11,837 nucleotides of DNA from positions 1-11,837 of the forward strand of contig JAAMXP010003487.1 of the NCBI GenBank assembly GCA_019693395.1. The letters are read 5' to 3'. A program made the position numbers and the translations under genes. Each line of letters starts with the position of its first letter. Positions within the stretch are counted from its first letter, which is position 1. This stretch comes from Ettlia oleoabundans. Its lineage: Eukaryota > Chlorophyta > Chlorophyceae > Chlamydomonadales. Below are positions 1-6,848 of the stretch, piece after piece. The notes under the pieces were generated by a model that made no database searches, was not told where the DNA came from, and worked only from the letters and a program-made list of their open reading frames with translations.

Positions 1-349
1 CAGCCTGACAGCAGCCTGACAACGGGCGGCTCAAGCAGCACGGTGTCCCTCCATCTGAACCAGCAGACCCTGAACCCAACCCTAAATATTGAAACTAGAC
101 CTGGGCAGGGGAGCCGTACCGGCCGACTCATAACCACAGACACAAGGTGGTTTTGTCTACAGACACAAGCACACCCAGCAGGCAAGGAGGAGGTCAGAAT
201 CGCAGCATGCCAGCAAAGCCCTTCAATGGTCACAAACCGATTCAAGCGCGCCCTCTCAGCTGGTCAAGCCTTGCTTGCTGCCAAACATAGCGGACTTGTA
301 GCGGGCACTGAGAGCGTATCTTGATTAGCCGTCGCTTGGGGCTGTCGCC
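1..349. other. Non-coding or unresolved left flank
   Basis: No convincing coding exon is seen, apart from two possible terminal exons of the minus-strand gene A (359-381 or 264-352). The stretch opens with a duplicated CAGCCTGACA decamer, carries ACAGACACAAG twice between 137 and 170, and holds one copy of a dispersed 38-bp repeat at 98-135. I find no TTACA on the plus strand here, so no UGUAA polyadenylation signal for gene A is visible within the window. Confidence 0.35.
98..135. repeat. Dispersed 38-bp repeat, copy 1
   Basis: This stretch matches 2979-3016, inside the inverted-repeat element, at 35 of 38 positions in the same orientation. The shared core includes CTGGGCAGGGGAGCCGT and CGACTCATAACC. 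The flanking sequence differs. It may be a remnant of the same transposon family; its function is unknown. Confidence 0.6.
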
Positions 350-549
350 GCTCTGCCGCTACATGCGCTGCCGCGCCCCGGCTGCGGGAGAACCGGGGTG
401 GGCTAAAACCGCCGGCCCATCCTACCCACCCGCCATGGTAGCCCGCAAGAGGCGGCTTTAGGGCCGTTCCTCTGCTGGCTTCCTCAATTCACGCCCGAGG
501 GCGTATTCTTTCTTTTTTTTTTTCATGCGCTGCCTGCTACAGAACTCAC

Positions 550-2170
550 CGAATTTGTCACCCCCCTGGTCCATCTCCACCTCGATCGCTGCCTTGCTAG
601 TGTCTGTGAGGTTGATGTGCCCCCGATTGAGGGGTGCCCAGTGGGAGTCCAGCAGAGGCACCTGCCTGCTCTGCGACAAGCTGGCCCGCCACACAAAACC
701 GCCTGCAGGCGAGTTGGGTGAGTTGAGGCCAGCCGAGAATACGAATCCTCAACGTGTCCCACGTCACGCAAAAATGCACGACAGCACGTGACAAGGCAGC
801 GCACGCCTGCTGCCAGCGGAGGGCCGGTGAACCAATTGCCATGCTGGCAGGCAATCGTGCATAGGATTGCCAGCACAGCGGCAACTTTAGATAATTCATG
901 GGCCATCTTCTGCAAGACAGTGCTCTGGCAGCTGCACAGCAAGAAGCTCCCCCTCCCTTACCCGCCCTGCGTGAACCGCCAGCAAAGGCGCTGACGTCCA
1001 GCCCCAGTCCGTCCCTGTCTTGCAGCACTGCCACTGACGGTCGGGGGCCGTTGACCAGGACTGCAGGGCCGTCAAAGGTTGCCAGAGCATCGCAGCCCAC
1101 ACCCAGGTGCCAGCGCACAAAGCCTGCAGGCAGCCGGCGGGTGGCTTCCGCATGTATGGTTAACCAAAAAATGGTACTTAACAAGTGTGTTGTTTGGGGG
1201 AAGTAGGGAGAGCGAGCAGTTTTGCCGTCTGCTTAACATGTGGCGTGCTGGAGAGCTTGGCTGCAGGCAAGCAGAATCAACGGGCGCCACAGGGCAGATC
1301 TTAAAGCAGCTGAAGTGCAGTGCCCCGGAGGGAACGCAGGCAGCATGTTAAGGGGAATGCCCCTTATAACCGATTGGGAACCCGGAATAGGGTACCTCTT
1401 AGTACCCGTTGGCTCCTATTCCGGGTTCCCAATCGGTTATAAGGGGCCCCTCTTACACAGCACTTGCGCTCCAACCATCAGCTTGCCTCTGGATTCGTCG
1501 TTACCCACTGAACAGCCCCTCGTGGTCAGCACACAGTACCAGCAGTACCGTCATGACCACCAAACGCTGTCTGGGCGACACGGCAGCCAACAAACCCACC
1601 GCCCATCCATCCATCCACCCACCTCCATCATCATCCCTGAAGTAGCCCCTCTTGGTGGGGCGCACCATCTGCAGCCGCAGCTTCACCAAATCATTGTCCA
1701 AGTCCCACTTGCCATGCAGCTGAGGCAATATCTGGCCACTGATCGCGGTGCCCTCCCCAGCTATCTGAAAGTTGCTGACAGTAAAGCCCGTGCGAGGCAT
1801 GCCGCCCGGAAACTGCACCTTGGGCTGCCCCTGCTGGACAGGTGTCTCCCTGCATGGAATTCAAATGGGATCGGCGCTTTCGTCCTTGTTCTAATTGTTG
1901 GGGCCTGCAGCCTGCGCTTGCTGGGTGTGCCAACTTGCATGTTGGCGGCGGCGGTGCCAAGGCAGCAACGGCAGCGGGCGGACTGGCGGCACGTGCCTCT
2001 ATTCGGCGGTTTGCGTCAATAACGTCAGTAACCCCTGGGTGCCAGTAGCCCGCTAGAAGCCGCGCGCGCTGCGCCTCGCTGCTGTCGAGGCAAGGGCCGA
2101 GGGCAGCACCCCCGGCGGGCACACACGTTTGTGGTGTTTGCTGGCTGCCCTTTTTGAACTTTACGGGCAT
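550..2170 (-). CDS. Gene A: spliced protein of unknown family (3' end unresolved)
   Basis: The family is not recognised. Four minus-strand exons join with agreeing phases: 2170-1935 (ATG at 2170; phase-2 donor CAA|GTTGGC), 1849-1623 (donor GAG|GTGGGT), 1123-962 (donor CGG|GTAAGG) and 702-550 (donor TCG|GTGAGT). Acceptors end in CAG; three read TGCAG. Introns are 85, 499 and 259 bp. The exons give about 259 residues with third positions rich in G/C. An Ala/Pro linker near residues 58-75 is followed by a mixed hydrophilic region with segments such as GKWDLDNDLVKLRLQMVRP, VRWHLGVGCDALATFDG and HINLTDTSKAAIEVEMDQ, which look like a beta-rich soluble domain. No membrane segment is obvious. From phase 1 after 550, an acceptor at 382-384 would end the protein at 359, and one at 353-355 would end it at 264; I cannot choose between them. 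The start codon is also tentative, because the frame stays open upstream of 2170. Confidence 0.6.
1359..1447. repeat. Perfect 32-bp inverted repeat, hairpin in gene A intron
   Basis: Positions 1359-1390 and 1416-1447 are exact reverse complements, with a 25-nt spacer. The spacer contains a further GGGTAC/GTACCC pairing (1390-1395 with 1402-1407). Complementarity continues imperfectly outward (TTAAGGGG on the left, CCCCTCTTA on the right). The structure lies wholly within the 499-bp second intron of gene A. It could be a small MITE-like element, a snap-back palindrome or a small-RNA precursor. No clear target-site duplication is seen. Confidence 0.85.
1603..1620. repeat. CCAT microsatellite at the gene A exon 2 donor
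   Basis: A short CCAT run on the plus strand reads as GGAT/GGGT repeats on the minus strand. It starts at the 5' splice site that follows exon 2 of gene A, giving a G-rich start to that intron. Confidence 0.6.
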
Positions 2171-2213
2171 AACGACGACATAGATGTTTTTACGCGCTGC
2201 CGAAGCTCGTTTA

Positions 2214-2244
2214 ATACATGGTGCGACACATGATACATGGTGCG
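2214..2244. repeat. Direct repeat ATACATGGTGCG, two copies
   Basis: The 12-mer occurs at 2214-2225 and again at 2233-2244, a 19-bp period. It lies 40-75 bp upstream of the proposed start of gene A, which points the other way. A further pair, GTGCCTCGG, occurs near 2311 and 2326. A role in gene A expression is only a guess. Confidence 0.6.
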
Positions 2245-2503
2245 CTCTTTCTTGGGGGAGACGATAGGCCACGTGTGCTGTGCATGCTGGGCAGCACAGC
2301 AGTGCACTCAGGTGCCTCGGTTTACGGTGCCTCGGAGTACGAATTGCTGGAGGATCTTTTACAACAACAACTGGGCTCGTGGTGTCCGCGTCTACCTTGT
2401 GATCACGATTTATGGGGCATATCTGTCGAGTCCGTGTGCTGTCCCGCCACTGGCGGCGACTTTGTTTTACTACCTCAGGCCACGTGGTGAGCGGGATGCG
2501 TGA
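2237..2503 (+). CDS. Possible small ORF or orphan exon, 88 residues
   Basis: A plus-strand open frame runs from ATG 2237 to TGA 2503. The family is not recognised. The second half is hydrophobic and aromatic (VYLVITIYGAYLSSP, then LAATLFYYLRPRG). A good phase-1 splice donor, ACGTG|GTGAGC, falls just after the LRPR codons, so this could be an exon end. The local pattern LAATLFYYL...G|GT resembles the end of exon 1 of P2 (AAAAVFYYVWDLG|GT), with the same phase. There is no second exon of that family before the inverted-repeat element at 2573, and codon third positions are not strongly G/C rich. It may be chance or a relic. Confidence 0.22.
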   Translation: MVRSFLGETIGHVCCACWAAQQCTQVPRFTVPRSTNCWRIFYNNNWARGVRVYLVITIYGAYLSSPCAVPPLAATLFYYLRPRGERDA

Positions 2504-2572
2504 TGAGAAGACGTGCCTAGGGCCTTAAAAGTTGCACTTTCAGCTGAATTGAGCATTATAGCCCTGCCAACA

Positions 2573-2752
2573 ACCCCGTGGCTGGGGTCGAAACCGGTCT
2601 AGCTAGCCAACCGTTTGCTGTGGGGGACTGCTGCCAACAGGTCGAGGGATCAAATCCTGGCGCGAGCAGTTAAACTTTCCTTCACGCAAGCCATCTGTGT
2701 TGCAAGTTCCGTTGCGGTTAGGCGGATGTAAAACACGCACATACATGCATAC
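2573..2752 (+). repeat. Left terminal inverted repeat
   Basis: This pairs with 3490-3666 in reverse complement. It carries a 4-bp insertion near its inner end (ACATACATGCATAC against ACATGCATAC) and about a dozen substitutions. It includes a sequence resembling a pol III B box (GGATCAAATCC, 2647-2657). The equivalent site in the other arm reads closer to the GGTTCGAATCC consensus, with ATCGAATC. Confidence 0.9.
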
Positions 2753-2978
2753 ATGCTTGCAGGGCCAAGGAAAGAGGTGCCGCATCCAAACTCCCGTTGC
2801 CGGCAGCCTTCCAGCCGGAACGGTGGATTGAATTGCACCTTGCTGCCAGTGGTGCCCACTGACGAGCTCGAGGCGCCATTGGCGCTAAATGAAAAACCTC
2901 TGCCAGGACCGGTGTGGCATGTGGCATTCCGGTCTGCACCTGTGTGTGTTACATAACCCCGCTATTTAGGCCCTACTG

Positions 2979-3016
2979 GACCTGGGCAGGGGAGCCGTTT
3001 CGGTCGACTCATAACC
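2979..3016. repeat. Dispersed 38-bp repeat, copy 2
   Basis: This is the second copy of the repeat at 98-135, with three substitutions in the middle. Here it lies inside the inverted-repeat element, which suggests the copy at 98-135 may come from a related, decayed element. Confidence 0.6.
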
Positions 3017-3038
3017 GTGCCTGCGGGTATAGCCGGCA

Positions 3039-3092
3039 GCCAAGGGACACCTCTCCCTTGACCTGCCAGCCGCCAAGGGACACCCCTCCCCT
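3039..3092. repeat. Two-copy tandem repeat inside the element
   Basis: GCCAAGGGACACCTCTCCCT at 3039 is repeated with one main change at 3072 (period 33 bp). No coding role is apparent. Confidence 0.65.
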
Positions 3093-3489
3093 AGACTGCT
3101 GTCCGTCCTGCCGGACACGCAACCCCTAAACCTCAGTGAGGGGGGACGTGTTGATCCTTGGCAGCTTGGCATCTGATAAATCCCAACTATATCTGCAGTG
3201 TTTAAGTAACACAGTGCGGAAGTGTGTTGATGGGGGTGGGCCCCCCTACACAAGGGGTGTTGTTTCACCTGCCAGGATGGGGAAGCAGCATCTTCGCTGG
3301 CAGCGCCGGCAGCAGTGGCGTCAGCAGTGACAACCTGACCCCTGCTTTAAGGGCTTTCGGCTTGTTTGTTGATAAGCATTAGATAAGCGTCCCTGGCGCC
3401 TCACTGAGTGACGCAAACAGTGGTGGTGAGTTTCTTGCGATGACTGGCAGCAGGACCGAGAGGGCTTTGCGCGCATATGCTTGGTTAGC

Positions 3490-3666
3490 TGTATGCATGT
3501 GCGTGTTTTACATCCGCCTAACCGCAACAGAACTTGCGACACAGATGGCTTGCGTGAAGGAAAGTTCAACTGCGCCCGCCAAGATTCGATCACTCGACCT
3601 GTTGGCAGCAGTCCTCCACAGCAAACGATTGGCTAGCTAGACCGGTTTCGACCCCAGCCACGGGGT
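3490..3666 (-). repeat. Right terminal inverted repeat
   Basis: This is the reverse-complement partner of 2573-2752. An open frame crosses it (3440-3640), but the same sequence in the other arm gives a different broken frame, so I do not call a gene here. Confidence 0.9.
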
Positions 3667-3923
3667 GCTCATCAGTAGCCTGGTTCTGGCGGATCAACAG
3701 CGGGGCCGTACATCACCAATTAAAACTGCCAAAAGGTACTCTACATTTGAGTGTATAACGGCGAACTAATAAATCTCATCGAGCGGAACATGAGACATTG
3801 TAGCGTGCTATGCTTGCTGTGCGCGAAGCCTGCTGTGCACGGCATGGCACATTGGCGTCTCGAACCAATCGATGCTTAATTAAAACCATCGCCGCCGTCA
3901 TTTCTCACGAAAGTGCGGGCGTT
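3667..3923. other. Upstream region of P1
   Basis: There is no gene between the inverted-repeat element and the P1 start codon. The region is more A/T rich than the neighbouring exons (for example TTAATTAAAACC shortly before P1) and has a weak TATA-like GTATAACGG about 170 bp before the ATG. It is the only space available for the P1 promoter and 5' untranslated region. I cannot point to a defined element. Confidence 0.35.
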
Positions 3924-5177
3924 ATGGTGTCCCTAAATCGAGTTGCCCGTTACCTCCCGCCAGTTATGGTGGCGGGGGCAATTCTGATCTACCGCCTGCT
4001 GAGCAAGGCTGTGGCTGGAACTGGGCAGGCACATTTTGCGTTGCCTGCCAACAATCCAGAGCTATATGACTGCACTGATCCCTATGCGTGCAGGAGCAGA
4101 GGAAGAGCGGCCCCATGAGCATCAAAACTTTCCTCCTCAAGAAGCAGGCACCGGCGGTGAGCAGTGCGGCGGCGGCGTGCCACGAGTGGCGCCAGCGCCA
4201 GCTGCCCAGCCTGCCCCAGGGGCCAACCGTGGAGGGGCAGCAGCAGCACCACCAGAGCCGACGCCACCGGCACATGTACTGCCAGCAGAAGAAATCGTAT
4301 TGGCAGACGAAGCGGAGGCCGAGCAAGAACCAGCTGCGGCACCAGGCCAGGCTGATGGGGCTCCAGCACCGCCGCAGGGGCGCCGCCCGGCAGCCGGGAG
4401 GTCGGCTCTGGCGATGGTCTTAACCCTCTTTAGGGCGGTTCTCCGATGGCTCGGTGAGCGTCAACCTTGCCGCATGCGGGCTGAACAGCTGCGCTGCCAG
4501 CAGAGTCCTAGCTAGTTCACCACAGCCACAACCGCCCCACTGTTTCCTGTATTTCCTGAACGCTTCACTGTTTCCTGTTTTTCCTGAACGCCCCACTGTG
4601 TCCTGCAACTTATGTAAACACTCCTAACTTCCTGTTGCCATGCCATGCCTCGCTCCTTGCCATGCCTTGCCTTGCAGAAATGTTGTGGGAGGCGCGATCC
4701 GGGCATATCAACTGCCCCGGCCATGCAGATGCTACCAATGCTGCGACTAATGAGGCTACAAGTGCAGGGGGAGGAGTGCCGCCAGCAGAACAGGGGCCAG
4801 CTGCTGAGCCTCATGCGGAACCAGCTGCTGCAGGTGGCGCAGCTGCTGATGCGGGAGAGAGGGAGGTCGTGCCAGCACCAGGGGAGGTTGAGGAGATCGT
4901 ACCTGAAGGGGAGGAGCAGGCAGCGCCACTTGTTCCAGCGCTGGTGGCTGATCACGCTGGTGCCCCGCCCTTGGGGCTGCCCCAGCTGCTGGGGCACTAT
5001 CAGATGCCCGTGCCTATGGGCGTATGGCAGGCTGACGTAGGATTGCCTCAGCAGCAGCCAGCAGCACTACCTGCAGAAAACCAAAACGACATTGACCTGC
5101 CTGGACTTCAGTTCCTTGCCATGTCAGCAGCACTTGTAGTTGTGTTTGCATTGATTCCCAAGTTCTTCCGGGCCTGA
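3924..5177 (+). CDS. P1: acidic Ala/Pro/Glu-rich protein with three hydrophobic segments, paralogue of P2
   Basis: Exons 3924-4002, 4094-4453 and 4678-5177 give 312 residues. Introns are 91 bp (GC-AG: CTGA|GCAAGG...TGCAG) and 224 bp (CTCG|GTGAGC...TTGCAG), both phase 1. The start is fixed by P2: both first exons encode exactly 26 codons plus one base. Residues 8-26 form an N-terminal membrane-like segment. An acidic, low-complexity stretch follows (LPAEEIVLADEAEAEQ near 89-104), then a second hydrophobic segment at 130-150 (SALAMVLTLFRAVLRWL, joined to EMLW across intron 2). Exon 3 has another Glu/Pro-rich region with a second EEIV motif (EVEEIVPEGEEQ) and ends in a membrane-like tail (LAMSAALVVVFALIP, 292-306). 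No enzyme domain is recognised. I infer a membrane or organelle-envelope protein; location and role are unknown. Confidence 0.75.
4003..4093 (+). other. Intron 1 of P1, probable GC-AG type
   Basis: No GT gives the required phase 1 at the end of P1 exon 1. A|GCAAGG does, and it aligns base for base with the G|GTAAGG donor of P2 after the same 26 codons. The acceptor is GCGTGCAG. GC-AG introns are a known minor class handled by the major spliceosome. Confidence 0.65.
4535..4607. repeat. 28-bp tandem repeat in P1 intron 2
   Basis: Units at 4535-4562 and 4563-4590 share CACTGTTTCCTGT and TTTCCTGAACG, and a partial third copy ends near 4607. The pyrimidine-rich units lie 70-140 bp before the acceptor. 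P2's corresponding intron lacks them and is G-rich instead. Confidence 0.8.
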
Positions 5178-5504
5178 TGCAATTGGCCATTCCGACCAAA
5201 ACTAGCTGTGCTGCCCAGCTTCCACCGACCGCTGGAACTGCAACTAAGCAGGTGGCAACTGCTGTTGCTGCATCCGCCACGCCCTACAGACTCGCTGCTG
5301 GAACTGCAACCTGTCTAAAAACTGTAAAGTGTTACAAAACAAACAGAGTGGAGGGAAAGCAGGCCAGAGGCAGGCTGGCAGTTAACAACGATGTTGACCT
5401 TGTTGGCAAAGATTCGCTCAACCTAGGCACAAAGGGAAACAAAGGCACGGTGCCGCTCGCATTGCGCTCATAAGCTGCCTTGAGTTTGGGTTGCAGGCCT
5501 TCCT
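5178..5504. other. Convergent intergenic region between P1 and gene B
   Basis: No gene is called. The region holds the 3' ends of P1 (plus) and gene B (minus), a 14-bp exact direct repeat (GCTGGAACTGCAAC at 5231-5244 and 5297-5310) and the bidirectional polyadenylation palindrome at 5323-5336. The open frame 5177-5473 is not supported by any family feature. Confidence 0.55.
5323..5336. terminator. Back-to-back UGUAA polyadenylation signals
   Basis: TGTAA at 5323-5327 lies 146 bp after the P1 stop. TTACA at 5332-5336, which is TGTAA on the minus strand, lies about 170 bp after the gene B stop. Together they form the near-palindrome TGTAAAGTGTTACA. UGUAA is the known green-algal polyadenylation signal. 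That both halves are used is an inference. Confidence 0.55.
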
Positions 5505-6848
5505 CTAGCAGCTGAGGCAGCCTCCCAGGCTGAAGGTGGCGCTGTCGTAGCTGCTCCAAGGGTCAACAGCCAGCTGCACTAAATAGCCGCTGTAGTTGTG
5601 GTAGAAGTTGTACCGCCAGAACACTTCCTGCAACACAGTTGCAGTGTTGTGCCGTTGCATTATATAGGGCCAACTGAAGCTTCAACACTCTACTTCAGGT
5701 GAACCTCAGGAACCCAGCCCAGCAAGCTACCCTGATGGCAGCCGTCCTCAAGGGGCTCTGATCTGACGTGCTCTGGAAATTGGAAATTCCCCTCAGCGCC
5801 AGCCTGAGCTCATACCTGGGTCAGAGGACTGCCGCTACGGTGCTGACCCTCCAGCACTCCCACCCTGAAGCCTGTTGCTGAAGGTTTGGGAATGGGGGGT
5901 GGATGTTGTGTTGTTGACAGCAGGGGCAGCGTGCTGAAAGGTCTACAAAAAGCTCTGGGACTCGCGTAAGTGGCAAGAGTGTGCTCCACGAGCAGCTGTG
6001 CGGGAGGGACAGGAACATTAATCACCTCCCTCACCACCACCAACATATTTGCAAATCACAAAGGCACCAATGGGTGCAGGTTAGTCACACCCTTAGTGGC
6101 AAAACCTGCCCCTTAAGGCTGGCAAGCACATTTGGCAGAGGTAACCCACCACTCAAGAATTCCCGCCTTGCTTACTTTGGTTGCTGCCACTGATATAGCC
6201 CATCCAGTTTCTCCTAAAGGTGATGTTGAGCTCCATCGCCGGCACGCCACTTGCGAGCAGCTGGAATGCACTCAGCTGCCAGCGGACACCACCTGCAGGT
6301 GTTGAGCAAAGTTGTTCTACCACCATCTCCCGTCACGCAGTCGCATCTGGTATGCCCTGCCCCCATCTTGAGTTTGAAGAGCAGTGGCAGGCAGCAGTTT
6401 GCGGGGCTGGTGCCGGAGTCCGGCAGTGGCATCGATGCTAGCCTCTTCCACAGCTGTAAACAGGGCGTTGCATGCAGGTCGCTCCGCCCAGATCTGCTCT
6501 TGATCTGTTCTAGAGCAAAACATGCATGCCATGTGGTTTCGGATACCCTACTTGCCTGGTTTGCAAGGCGCTGTGCAAGCTGTGGCCTTGATCACTGACG
6601 GCAAGGTATTGCGAGCCGAGGGAGCCAGCGTTGCGAAGGCGCAGCGGTGCCCTGTCATTGTCACGGGACCAGTTGCCTTGCATGTGGGTTTGAAAGCATC
6701 CGCTGGGCTGCCTACCCCAGCTACATATCCTGGCGCTGCTTAAGGTAGGCCAGAAATGGGCCATTGGGGTGTGCCTTGTTGCTGATTTGCCAGGAAACCT
6801 GCACCTACAAGGCGGTGTGTGTGCTTGTACAGCACTTTGCATATTCAT
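5505..6848 (-). CDS. Gene B: Cys-rich, probably secreted protein of unknown family (5' end tentative)
   Basis: The family is not recognised. Eight minus-strand exons join in phase: 6848-6805, 6707-6552, 6493-6337, 6275-6176, 6105-6068, 5995-5947, 5877-5816 and 5627-5505 (TAG). They give 242 residues. Introns are 97, 58, 61, 70, 72, 69 and 188 bp. The last five exons are the safest: they show good acceptors (CCCGCACAG, CCTTCAG, TTGCAG), donors AAA|GTAAGC and CAG|GTATGA, and strong G/C bias at third positions in the final exon. The protein has about a dozen cysteines, three N-glycosylation sequons (NIT, NQS, NYS), and an aromatic C-terminal part (EVFWRYNFYHNYSGYLVQL, ending GGCLSC). These traits fit an extracellular or wall protein. 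The resolved N-terminus shows no signal peptide, so an upstream exon is likely; an Ala/Ser-rich frame ending SLPCSCR before 6920 could be one. Exons above 6275 are less certain, since both strands stay open there. Confidence 0.55.

Larger units (their letters stand above)
2573..3666. mobile_element. 1.09-kb element with long terminal inverted repeats (probable non-autonomous DNA transposon)
   Basis: The ends are ACCCCGTGG...CCACGGGGT, with inverted repeats 2573-2752 and 3490-3666 that I estimate at about 93% identity over about 177 bp. The interior (2753-3489) has no convincing transposase frame. It holds a dispersed 38-bp repeat, a short tandem repeat and a TG run. No clear target-site duplication is seen next to the ends, so superfamily and insertion history are unresolved. 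Two opposed insertions of a 180-bp repeat would look the same. The element lies between gene A and P1, in no identified exon. Confidence 0.7.

Noticed and set aside
98..135. tRNA-Met-like anticodon arm (GACTCATAACC) in the 38-bp repeat
   Set aside because: The anticodon stem does not pair properly, and no acceptor stem, D arm or T arm can be built around it in either copy. Not a tRNA gene; a tRNA-derived repeat is not demonstrable.
450..475. Similarity of CTTTAGGGC-GTTC to the end of P1 exon 2 (near 4430)
   Set aside because: Only about 20 bp match loosely, and the reading frame would contain a stop. Treated as chance.
506..523. T-rich run that could mark a retroposed poly(A) tail on the minus strand
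   Set aside because: It falls inside the predicted last intron of gene A, with no target-site duplication or retrocopy beside it.
1240..2022. Plus-strand open frame of 260 codons
   Set aside because: It runs through the perfect hairpin and is antisense to gene A exons 1 and 2, which have consistent donors, acceptors and phases.
3440..3640. Plus-strand open frame in the right terminal repeat
   Set aside because: It lies almost entirely in the inverted repeat. The matching arm at 2573-2752 does not keep the same frame intact, so it is not likely to be a gene.
6251..6598. Plus-strand open frame of 115 codons
   Set aside because: Antisense to gene B exons. No splice signals or family features support the plus strand, although the codon statistics are only moderately different.
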